NCBI GenBank assembly: GCA_012931725.1 | Contig: CM022949.1 | Coordinates: 51,872,728-51,936,727 of the forward strand | Length of the DNA stretch: 64,000 nucleotides | Direction of reading: 5' to 3' | From: Litsea cubeba | Lineage: Eukaryota; Streptophyta; Magnoliopsida; Laurales; Lauraceae | Part shown: positions 32,758-41,900 of the stretch, piece by piece | How the letters are laid out: every line of letters begins with the position of its first letter | How positions within the stretch are numbered: the stretch's first letter is position 1 | Notes under the pieces: generated by a model | Databases searched by the model: none | What the model saw: the letters and a program-made list of their open reading frames with translations, nothing else | Told to the model about the DNA's origin: nothing | Made by a program: the position numbers and the translations under genes

Positions 32758-33340
32758 GGGTCCACCGCCCTGGAAAAGGCCTCGAGTCCAGACTCGGTCG
32801 TTTCCTAAAGCTCCTGGCCTTGGGCCATGGAGAAGGCCTCGAGTTCAGACACTCGGCCAGGATTGGGTCCACCGCCCTGGAAGAGACCTCGAGTCCACAC
32901 TCGGTCGTTTCCTAAAGCTCCTGGCCTTGGGCCATGGAGAAGGCCTCGAGTTCAGACACTCGGCCAGGATTGGGTCCACCGCCCTGGAAGAGACCTCGAG
33001 TCCACACTCGGTCGTTTCCCTAAAGCTCCTGGCCTTGGGCCATGGAGAAGGCCTCGAGTTCAGACACTCGGACAGGATTGGGTCCACCGCCCTGGAAGAG
33101 ACCTCGGTCCACACTCGGTCGTTTCCTAAAGCTCCTGGCCTTGGGCCATGGAGAAGGCCTCGAGTTCAGACACTCGGCCAGGATTGGGTCCCACCGCCCT
33201 TGAAGAGACCTCGAGTCCACACTCGGTCGTTTCCTAAAGCTCCTGGCCTTGGGCCATGGAGAAGGCCTCGAGTTCAGACACTCGGCCAGGATTGGGTCTA
33301 CCGCCCTGGAGAAGGCCTTGAGTCGGACACTCGGCCGGAT
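32758..33340. repeat. Tandem repeat array 2 of the TR-GAG element, ~107-bp unit, ~5.4 copies
   Basis: TCCACCGCCCTGGA followed by CTCGGTCGTTTCCTAAAGCT, GGCCTTGGGCCATGGAGAAG and CACTCGGCCAGGATTGGG. Starts at 32761, 32868, 32975, 33083, about 33189 and 33297. Copies are nearly identical, so expansion was recent. Ends in a partial unit. Confidence 0.92.
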
Positions 33341-33564
33341 CCTAAAATCAGGGTTGTTACACCCCTCAAAAGACGTTGCCGAACTCATGCTCATCTCCGA
33401 TCCCACTGTCGCAAGGCAAAGGCAGTTCGTCTCGGCCAAAAGCTGGCCACTTCGGCCAATGGCAGCTCGACAAGACTGCTCCGTATCACCTCCTCGTCCT
33501 CACGACAGTCCTAAGCTCGGCATCAGTGCCGGATTCCAGGTTGGCCGTTACTCTTTGTTCCACC

Positions 33565-33860
33565 TCGGCCTCATGCCAGTTCGCAGCTCCACAGCAGCGC
33601 CAGCCTCAGTACGGCAGAAATCCTTCCTCCGGCTCGGCAGCAAGTGCCAGTCTCCGTTTCGGCCTCATGCCAGTTCGCAGCTCCACAGCAGCGCCAGCCT
33701 CCAGTACGGTAGAAATCCTTCCTCCAGCTCGGCAGCAGTGCGTCTCCGGTTTCGGCCTCATGCCAGTTTCGCAGCTCCACAGCAGCGCCAGCCTCCAGTA
33801 CGGCAGGAGAATCCTTCCCTCCGGCTCGCAAGCAGTGCCAGTCTCCGGTTTTAGCAGCAG
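33565..33860. repeat. Tandem repeat array 3 of the TR-GAG element, ~94-bp unit, 3 copies
   Basis: TCATGCCAGTTCGCAGCTCC followed by ACAGCAGCGCCAGCCTCC and AAATCCTTCCTCC. Starts at 33571, 33665 and 33758. Unrelated in unit to arrays 1 and 2. Confidence 0.9.
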
Positions 33861-34149
33861 CACCCCAGTCTATAGCTCGCCTCCTTCTCAGCTTGCCGCA
33901 CTCAGCAAGCAGTAGCAAGATACTCCTAAATAAATGAGCCATCTCTCTTGGCTTTCAGCAACAATGCACTCTCCAGCTCGACAGAGGCATCTTGTTACAG
34001 CTTCACAGTGATGCAACCTCCAGCTCCGGTCCATTGCCAGCCAGTCATCTCAAAACTATGAGCAGCTCCAAGGCACAAGTGTTGTCCTCCATGGTACTTA
34101 GCTTCCGACCTCAATGAGGAGTCTAATGAGCTCAGAAGCTGGGGGGCTT
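33861..34149 (+). other. 3' untranslated end of the TR-GAG element with polypurine tract
   Basis: Non-coding. Shares TAGCTTCCGACCTCAATGAG-like sequence with the matching position of the Tat element (28347-28362). The tract CAGAAGCTGGGGGGCTT ends at the 3' LTR. Confidence 0.7.
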
Positions 34150-34974
34150 TGTGTGGGGAAATCCCAAGAGAATCCTGGCAAGGTGCTCCATCCCGGCCCC
34201 CGCATCAGCAAGTCCATCCCGACAAGTCTATCCCGGCAATCCCCACCTCGGCAATGCACGCCTTAGCAAGACCAGATACTCCACTCTGCAATCCCACCTC
34301 GGCTACCCAGCTCGGCCCGACTTTGGCTTCCCAGCTCGGCGACAGCACCAGGCCCTTCCACTTCGGCAACAGTGCCATGGCCCTACATCTCCGCCAGGTC
34401 TCACCCGGCACGACACTCCATCCCGGCCAAGCGCATCATATCGATGAAAGTAGTGAGCACTGACAGCTGTCCTCCCATGGACGCTCAAGCACGCTATGGC
34501 CCGTGCGACAAGACAAAGGGGATAGCCCGTATCTCCTGACAGATCGCCGTCCACAGCTCCCAAGGCGCCAGGATATGGCCTAACGGGACAAGACAGGCTA
34601 CGACGGACCAGACAGGCTACGATGGGACCGCGCCGCCCTAGGTACCTGACGAAGTGGGCTATGACAAGACAGCCAACAACCCGTTTGCCTCCTCCTCCTC
34701 TATATAAACACAGCTACCCCTCCAGAGAGAAAAGAGGACGTCATTACCACTCTGGTATGCTATCTTCTTCCCCAAAAATCTCCTCCCTCTGCTTAGTTCA
34801 TACACTAACTTAGGCATCGGAGAGCCCTGCGCCGCCCAGGCCAGGGTCCTCTGACCTACGTTTCTCCTTCCTTTTCTCAGGCTCCAGGCGCAGGCATCGG
34901 TGTCCCTAATCTCACTCGGGTAAGTCCTCTAAGGCACCCCCCATTATTGTGGGTCGTTATTTTTTGCACCTACA
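34150..34974 (+). repeat. 3' LTR of the TR-GAG element (825 bp)
   Basis: Near-identical to 29705-30533. TATATAAA at 34701-34708. Ends TTTTTTGCACCTACA before the duplicated GTGAC. Confidence 0.92.
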
Positions 34975-34979
34975 GTGAC

Positions 34980-35250
34980 CATTCTCAGTGAAACGAAATT
35001 GACTATAGTAAAGTTGTGACTTGTAAGGTCAAATTAGAACAAGCTTTAAGAATTCAGATTTATTGTATTAGAGATCTGTTTTACATTGCTATATTTTCCT
35101 TTTTAACTTGAAATTTCAATGAGAGTTTCTTTCTAGAGAAATGACCATTCCCAAACAGGATACCACCAGCTCAATCTCCTGTGGGGGGGCTCTTGTCATC
35201 TGCAAATTCTTTTAAGAAGAAAATGGCAATAGTAATAGGGTAATGATCAG
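34980..35250. other. Spacer after the TR-GAG element; no gene seen
   Basis: AT-rich with no clear feature of its own, apart from the short frame continuation discussed for 29333-29699. A G run (35183-35189) is present. Confidence 0.35.
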
Positions 35251-35595
35251 GTGAGAACTATTCTCACAATTCAAATCGTGAGAACTATGGGTGGGGCCCA
35301 CCTATCACCCAATTCAAACCTTGCAATAGACAGGGACCCACTTGATAGTAACACGCTCCAAAATTTGGCACAGTGTGAATGAATTAGACCGTTGGATAGA
35401 CTATATACCCATATGAATGAACTGGGCTTGTCGGTCATAGATGATGGGGGTTAGGAGCATGGGATTGGGATCAAACTTGATATTCATGGTGGTCTCATAT
35501 AGATATTTCAATCCCCACCAGTCCCATCCCAAATGAGAACCCCAGTGGACCCTACAAAAAAGTTCTCACGGTGACTCCATGAGAACAGTTCTCAG
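35251..35595. mobile_element. MITE-like element with GTGAGAAC inverted ends, ~345 bp
   Basis: Left end GTGAGAACTATTCTCAC...CGTGAGAACTATGG; right end, reversed, CTGAGAACTGTTCTCATGG...CGTGAGAACTTTTTT. Each end is itself palindromic. The interior has GTGGGGCCCACC and AGACCGTTGGATAG. Target duplication not resolved and superfamily not assigned. Confidence 0.5.
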
Positions 35596-37640
35596 TGGAT
35601 TAAATCCCATAATAATATATATATATATATATCGAAGGCTTAGAGACAAATATTCAAATGTGATTGATCATACACTGTTCAACTTTTGGATCATAAATAG
35701 TATGTCTTTATTTTTTTGAGACAATAGTATGTCTTTATTGACAAGAAAGTAAATTCCGCACAGCTGAAAATTCGAGAATCTTTACTATTGGGCTATTGGC
35801 TATACTTTTTTTGATGGCCATCGTTCTTCTCTCTCCCCTCCTTTTTAAAGAATCCCTTTATGCCTGTTTGTGCTCAAGAATTCTGAGAATTCCTTTCGGG
35901 AAAATCACAAATTCTCCCAATGCTCAAGCTGGTTTTTAAATGCTAAAAGTAAAACCGTGCATTTAGGAAGTTGGAATTTGGATAATTCCAATGGTAAAAA
36001 ATGACACTCGAATAGGCTGAAGATTTTAAATGCTACAAGGAAAGCTACCGATATTGCTATATGAAATATTTGACCAAATTAGATTTTCGTTAGAATTTCT
36101 TCTATCAAACATGCCCTTAAAAAGAAAAGGCAGATGGGGAAATTTACATGTGGATAGTTAGATTTTAATAATTTGAAACGCTAAAAGCATCATTTGAGCT
36201 GTTGAGTTTTTGAAATTTCTCTAACCAAACAAAAAGAAAAAAAAGTTCAAAGAACTTCTTACACAATGCTATCATAAATTCCCAACATGAAATTTCCTGC
36301 ATTCGTTCCGATAATTGAACGCCTCGTTAAGTATTTTGTATAAATTGATATAAAAATGTCAACACGGCCTCTAAATATTAAACTTCAACTAATTTATATC
36401 ACCGTGACATACCGTGAGTTAATAATGTGGAGGGCATCACGAATTCAATTCTCATGATAATGTGTCTAAAGTGCGTTAAGATCTATTCTAGATCCTACCT
36501 ACCCTGGGAAGACACATTTTACCATGTGCAATATCATAACTGAAGATGAAAACTATGAAGTCCATGGGACAATGAATATTATACAAAATCTGTCACAACA
36601 GTAAAATAAAAACAGATCAAAATATCAACTAAAGACAGTTTGCAAGCCACACAAAACGTTTTGGCTTCGGCTGAGTTAGTCTCCAAAAACCATGTTCCAA
36701 AACCATGTCCCACCGTATACTTCCCCAGTCTGCTTATTGAGAAATGTGTTTTCATCGGTCATCATGAGACCAACATCAGAAATTTAGACCCCTCAATCTC
36801 TAACCCACGGACATATATTTTACTCTAGTGGAAGTTGAACCTGTCTTCAAATTGATCAAAATGTGAAGCACAATATTTTTAAATTCAAATTGATCAATTC
36901 TCAGGGAAAATGTAGTAGGAGAAACAAGAAAGCCCCAGCATCTTAAGTTGCTTCGGCAAAATGCACAGTGGACACTAGATTTTTTTTAAAGAGTATTTTA
37001 TAAAAAATAAATAAGGTCATTTTAGTTTCCCTTACATCAAGAAATCCTTATTTTCTTTACTTATTTTTTCAAGGGCCGATATCGACCCACCCTAAACAGG
37101 AGAGAGTCCATATCTTCCCTGCGCACGCATGAAAAAAAAAGTTTCCTTTGTCTTCTTCGTCCTCTCTTCCCAATGCCCAACTCAAAGGGAAGGTCAGATT
37201 ATTCAGAAATATCTCAGTTGGCCCACGACAACGGTTTGCTCTCGGAGATTGAGGGTTTAAAACTGTGCTACCACAATAGGACTATTTGAGAATTATCTGG
37301 CTCCCTTTGAGTCCAAAAGGATTAATTTGGCCAAAAGGTTGGACACCTTCCCATATGAAAAAATATATATATATATATATATTTGATATTAGGAAGATCA
37401 CGATGAAGCCATTTTGGTAAAATCCTCTTTCTTAAATCAAGTATATTTTTTACTTTTTTGTATGGGAGGCACTGATTTCATGTGGGGCCTACCTACCCGT
37501 CGTCACCCTCCGGCCTGCACCGTCACACTGGGAACCAGCCCCTGGTAATATATTCCTAGATTTACTTTAATAAAGCACAAAGTAATCTCCTTATCTGAGA
37601 GCAGAATCCATATGTTTCTCTGGTTTCACAAAACCCACTT
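35596..37640. other. Intergenic sequence; no gene supported
   Basis: AT microsatellites at 35614-35632 and 37363-37382. A 62-codon frame at 36640-36828 has no motif, promoter or splice context. The nearest downstream gene starts at 37763. Confidence 0.4.
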
Positions 37641-37651
37641 TCTCAATCCCT

Positions 37652-37660
37652 CTATTTATA
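37652..37660 (+). promoter_or_regulatory. TATA-like box of the small gene at 37763
   Basis: CTATTTATA about 100 bp upstream of the ATG, a normal plant TATA-to-start distance for a short leader. CCTTATAATTTATAGC at 37677-37692 is a second AT-rich candidate. Confidence 0.45.
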
Positions 37661-37762
37661 CCAATGTTAGGATCGTCCTTATAATTTATAGCTAGCAAAG
37701 AGAAAACATTAACGTCCAACACCAATCAATCATTTGAGAGGCCTTGTTGCTATCTTGATTAA

Positions 37763-37972
37763 ATGAGCAGCAGCAGTCGAATTAGCAAGTGGGAGTCTTC
37801 CTTGAAGTCGATGCAGAGAAGCACAGGGACTGATTCGGGCAGATCGAATAAAGTAAAGCAGTTTTCCGGCGGTCTGGATTTAATGAAAAGGATGAGCGAC
37901 GAAGACAGAAGGAAGAGAAAACAAGAGAAGGCTGAGAATATCATGCATTTGATTTTCTGGGGGCCCAAGTAA
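37763..37972 (+). CDS. Small basic plant protein ending in a WGPK motif (69 aa), single exon
   Basis: The best candidate for a host gene here. It starts MSSSSRISKWESSLKSMQRS, has a Ser/Lys-rich middle, then a charged helix (MSDEDRRKRKQEKAENIMHL) and ends FWGPK. The C-terminal pattern ...AE(N/S)xMxLxxWGPx resembles short wound-induced/WIP-like plant proteins that end in CWGPN, so I suspect a member or relative of such a family; this is from memory of the motif only. No signal peptide or membrane segment. A TATA-like box and leader precede it and an AT-rich 3' region follows. Not inside a recognised element. Confidence 0.55.
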   Translation: MSSSSRISKWESSLKSMQRSTGTDSGRSNKVKQFSGGLDLMKRMSDEDRRKRKQEKAENIMHLIFWGPK

Positions 37973-38996
37973 AGGCTTCACTGCATCCATGATATGAAAC
38001 TTTTTTCTTTTTTTAACTTCTCGCCTTGTTTTTGTTCATAATCATTGTCTATTACAGAAGGCTGGGGTATTGGAGAAAGTGTACAGTATGTGATGAATTG
38101 CCATTTTAACTTTTTGTAAGTATACTAATGTGCACCAGCCATCAGCTGGGGCTCACATGTATTTCAGGTGGCCCAGAAGTCACTCTTAATTTGATGATCA
38201 TGAAAGATGTAACTTAAGGTTTTAATAGTTTTGTAAGTGTCTATTTTTTCTTATTAAATCAAATGATTGATACCGAACAATGCAATAAAAAAAATAGAGA
38301 CACAGTCACGTGATTGGCTGGGCCTTCCTTTGATCAACAGCAACCGTTTGTTTATGGCATGAGCTCGAATACTTCTCAGATAAAGATCTGGACACGTTTT
38401 ACACTTTTGTTGAGCACACTGACAGATAGTAGAGATATGGGTGCAGAATAGAGATATGAGTGCAGATCATGTGGTTGTATCTGTTCAACAATTATCAGAC
38501 AGAGACCAAATTTTTTGAATTGATGTGCGGCAGTCCTTAGTAGCATTGTCTCTACCGTAACTCGGTGAGAATAAGGGCCACTTTTCCGCATGGGATTGAT
38601 TATTAGGTTGCGGGGTGAAATGAAATAAAATTAAGTGGTTAAATCAAGAAAAAAAGTAATAGAAAGGGGTTGAAAGTAAATGTACAAAATGATGAAAATA
38701 TTACCCTAAAAAGACACTAAATTACAAGGAAGTTATGTTTAAAAGACACTAAATGGAAAAAAAGAGAGGTGTAATTTTTTGCCTGGCTTGTTTGGATGTA
38801 TAGTGAATTGAAGTAAAGTGAGGTGAAACATCAAATCAAGAGAAAAAGAAATATAGGGAGTTATGATGGTCTTTTATTTTTAGTTGTTTGATAGACAATC
38901 TTTTTGATTTTTTGTGTAAAAAAAAGGATGTTTTTTTTTTTCCATTTAGTGGAAAAATGAGGTTGCGTTTTGATTTTTTTTTTTAAAGGAGAGAGT
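37973..38996. other. 3' flank of the small gene and intergenic DNA; no further gene
   Basis: Contains repeat-like words typical of MITE debris (GTTTGGATG...TAGTGAATTGAAGTAAAGTGA near 38790). ORFs are short and lack motifs. Confidence 0.35.
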
Positions 38997-39170
38997 CACT
39001 ACAACAAAAAAACACTATTGGTGACACCCTTTGGTGACAAAAAATCAATGTCGACATGGAACGCACACAAAGGTGACAAATATTTTTTGCTTGTCATGGA
39101 AAAGTTTTAGCTAAGGTGCCAAATAAAGAGGAGATTCGGTGACAAAATTTTTTGTCAATGATCTAATTTT
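38997..39170 (+). mobile_element. 5' end of a second CACTA element (3' end not found)
   Basis: CACTACAACAAAAAAACACT at 38997 is a typical plant CACTA terminal sequence. It is followed by subterminal motifs GGTGACA and TTGTCA(C/T) in both orientations. The expected partner ...TTGTAGTG plus the flank AGT was not seen downstream within a reasonable distance, so the element is truncated or its other end has diverged. The following CT-rich stretch (39170-39540) looks like a leader sequence. Confidence 0.5.
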
Positions 39171-39834
39171 TCCTTCTCCCGCCTCCACAGTCCCCTTTTC
39201 CCTCTCCAAGTTATTTTTCCCTTTTCCCTATCTCTTATCCCTAGCTCATTTCTTTCTTTCCCTCCGCTGAATCTCCTCTCATCTCCATCAGTCCATCGTC
39301 ATCCTCTCCGAAAAAACCCATCCAAAACCCATCTCCTTTCATCTCCTCTCATCCCTTTCTATCTCTCCCTCCCTCTCCAGATCTCTCCCAGGTGCACGAC
39401 CCACTTCATCTTCCTCGGCCAGATGACCAGAACAGCACTGCCAACCGTCATCTTCCTCCTCGCACCGCCGGACGCCTCCCCTGCACCAGGTACACCTCTC
39501 TCTCTTCCTGCACTCCGCACACACCGCGCACCATTCCCCCTATTAATGACAATATGTGTTGTGGAAATGGTGATTTGGGTTATGGAATGATTTGTGGAAA
39601 GGGCTTGGGAATGGACGTTCTGATCTATTTTTCTGATGCATGCGGGCAGTTTGATCGAGTGGCCCTCTTCATTTTCAATTAATGAAAAGGAAGAAATCCA
39701 ATGGCTTGCGCCATCCATGGAGGTTGTCCCAGCGCTTATATTGCAATTGCAATAGCCATCATATGCACAATCCTGTAAACGCCAATCCCTCTTCCCACTA
39801 GTCACTAGTTCTTAGTCATTATATTAATCATTTG
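39171..39834. other. CT-rich leader-like DNA and unassigned sequence between the CACTA end and a solo LTR
   Basis: CTCTCTCC-rich sequence to about 39540 resembles a plant 5' UTR. The ORFs on both strands follow the low complexity. No motif recognised. Confidence 0.35.
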
Positions 39835-40705
39835 TGTAAGTGCAAAAAATGTAACTCACAAGAATAGGGGGTGCCTTAGAGGACTTATCCAAGGAAATAG
39901 GGGACACCGATGCCTGTGCCAGGAACCTGAGAAGAGGAAGAAGAAACGTAGGTCAGAGGACCCTGGCCTGGGCGGCGCAAGGCTCTCCGATGCCTAAGTC
40001 AGTGTATGAACTAAGCAGAGGGTGGAGATTTTTGGGGAAGAAAATGGCATACCAGAATGGTGTATCCGTTGGCCTCCCCTCGCTCTGGAGCTGTAGCTGT
40101 CTTTATATAGAAGAAGAGAGGAGGCAATGAGGTGGTTGACCGTCTTGTCATAGACCACTTGTCATTAATTGCAGTCTTATCACAGCCCACTCTGTCCCAT
40201 CGGGCCTTATCCTGGCGCCTTGGGAGCTGTGGAAGCCGCTCTGTCAGAAGATATGGGCGCCCGTGATATCTTGTCGTACGCCCTGTCATGTGGCTAAGCG
40301 TATGTAAGAGTACAGCTGTCAACGGCAGTCCTCTGGCATGGACGCCGAGATGAGTGATCAAGAATGAAGTGACAGGGGCCGAACTGGGAGCTTGGCCGAG
40401 ATGGAGCTGGCCGAGCTGGCTGTATATGAGCCCGTGACCGAAGTGGGAGCACTTGGCTGGGAGAGATCGAGGCCATTGCCCGTTACCGAGATGGGTACAC
40501 AGCCGGAACGGGCACAGTTGTCAACATTGGTGCCTATAAAGTCAACATAGGTGGCCATAAAGAATGCACAGACACCTACTTTTGGTTTCTTTATTAATAT
40601 ATGTGACAAAGGTCCTCTCCAATTCGGACTCACGAGTTCTGTGAGGCCAAAGTGCCGAGATGGGACTTATATGTACCGAGGTCATGCTCCGGTTATCCCC
40701 ACACA
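39835..40705 (-). mobile_element. Solo LTR of a Tat-type element, 871 bp, minus orientation
   Basis: Read on the minus strand it begins TGTGTGGGGATAACC and ends TTTTTTGCACTTACA. It shares the GGCATCGGAGAGCC(T)TGCGCC and AGGCATCGGTGTCCC blocks with the LTRs of the two Tat-type elements. A perfect 5-bp duplication ATTTG flanks it (39830-39834 and 40706-40710). A TATATAAA box reads on the minus strand at 40102-40109. No internal domain is attached. Confidence 0.9.
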
Positions 40706-40710
40706 ATTTG

Positions 40711-41250
40711 TAACAATCATCATCAGTACATCATGTTTTTAGTTAAAGTTTGTCCTTTTAGAATGGGATTTTGTAGGTTGTATTGATAGTGATTTTGGGT
40801 ATCTAGTGTTTTGAGCTGAAACAGTACCCTTGATTGTTAGTATCTTTTGGGTGGTGTTGTTTTTCTCTATTAAACACATTTTTTTTTGCATGAAATGGAA
40901 AGGTTCTAAACAGGGGTTGGTTGATCTTGTTTGTTCTCTTTGATGAGTTTTCATTTTTGGGTCTAGGTGCTTGGGAATTAGAGTCTGTGTATGAAATTTG
41001 GTTTGTTTTTGTTAGTGGGTCATTCTTGGAATGGGTGGGTAGCCCTTTGATGGGTCTCATTGCTTGATGCTTGTTATTTGTCATTTGCTGTTTTTTAAAA
41101 AAAATTTTATGAACATGCGGCTGGTTGTTCTTTGAATAAAGGCCAAGAGAGTTTGAATTGGTATATATATATATTTAATTGTTTGTTTTGTTGCTAGTTC
41201 TTGTGGCATTTGAAAGTAGTGGAATGGGGTTTCATGTGTAGTTGTAGAAA
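40711..41250. other. Unassigned AT-rich sequence; no gene seen
   Basis: Continues the sequence interrupted by the solo LTR at 39835-40705. Minus-strand frames here are AT-rich artefacts without motifs. Confidence 0.35.
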
Positions 41251-41518
41251 TGGTGTGGTTGGGATACATATTTCCAGGAATGGAAGGATGTTAGCCTGTT
41301 TAGATGCTCTCAGTTCATCCAAACAACTTCTATTCTTATTTAATAATTGTCCCAACTAGAATTTGAAGGGCTTTTCAGTTATAGAAATGGTGTGGTTGGG
41401 ATACATGTTTCCAGAAATGGAAGGATGTTAGCCTATTTAGATGCTCTCAGTTCATCCAAACAACTTCTATTCTTATTTAATAATTGTCCCAACTAGAATT
41501 TAAAGGGTTTTTCATATG
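41247..41518. repeat. Direct tandem duplication, 137-bp unit, 2 copies
   Basis: AGAAATGGTGTGGTTGGGAT... recurs at about 41248 and 41385 and both copies run through TTCATCCAAACAACTTCTA to CCCAACTAGAATTT(G/A)AAGGG. The copies are almost identical, so the duplication is recent. Confidence 0.9.
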
Positions 41519-41772
41519 TCTCTGGATTTTTCTGTTCTTTTAGTTACCTGCATTGGATCGTTTCTAAGGGTGATGTGGAGAATGGATTTGAGGTGGGCAT
41601 TTTTTTCTCTATCAAATGGTGCTTGTGCGTCTCTGGTGGGGCGCATTGTTCTGGTTTTCTTCCTATGTTGGGCACCCACCCAAATATTTCTCGAGGTAGC
41701 CTTCCCTCTTCTTAATCCCACCCCATCTGTAGATGTGTGTGTGTGTGAGAGAGAGAGAGATCCATCGAATCC

Positions 41773-41900
41773 AACGGTGGCTATTGCATTTGCAAAGGAA
41801 GCTCACTATGGCCAGTTAAGGAAAACAGGAGCCATATCTAGCTCACTGTATCCATACAGGAAGGATTTTAGCAGCTTTGGTTCCATCTAGTGGGAAACAA
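41773..41900 (+). pseudogene. RSH1: Exon fragment of a RelA/SpoT homologue (RSH1-like), frameshifted
   Basis: The frame reads TVAIAFAKEAHYGQLRKTG and then, two bases out of frame, EPYLAHCIHTGRILAALVP and SSGKQ, followed by a GTATGT donor at 41901. This is the start of the HD hydrolase region of plant (p)ppGpp synthase/hydrolase, closest in my memory to RSH1, a chloroplast stringent-response enzyme. A 2-nt loss at about 41829 (GGAGAGCCA to GGAGCCA expected) destroys the frame. The HD His in HCIHTG is still readable. No further RSH exon is seen nearby, so this is a lone fragment, perhaps captured by the CACTA-like element starting at 38997. Confidence 0.6.

Larger units (their letters stand above)
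29705..34974 (+). mobile_element. TR-GAG-type non-autonomous LTR retrotransposon (Tat-related), 5.27 kb
   Basis: The LTRs TGTGTGGGG...TTTGCACCTACA are flanked by a perfect 5-bp duplication GTGAC (29700-29704 and 34975-34979). The primer-binding site, the polypurine tract and the Gag type match the Tat element at 13860-29327. There is one intact gag ORF and no trace of PR, RT, RNase H or integrase; the rest of the interior is tandem repeats. This is the structure described for plant TR-GAG elements, which need Pol from a partner. Nearly identical LTRs and an unbroken gag suggest recent insertion. Confidence 0.9.

Noticed and set aside
32411..33514. 367-codon open frame in the TR-GAG element
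   Set aside because: It runs through two tandem arrays whose units (~80 and ~107 bp) are not multiples of three; several other long frames on both strands exist there for the same reason.
32065..33860. Regular repeats that might suggest a CRISPR array
   Set aside because: Units are contiguous 80-107-bp tandem repeats without unique spacers, in a plant retrotransposon.
36640..36828. 62-codon plus-strand frame
   Set aside because: No promoter, splice context or recognisable motif; composition like its AT-rich surroundings.
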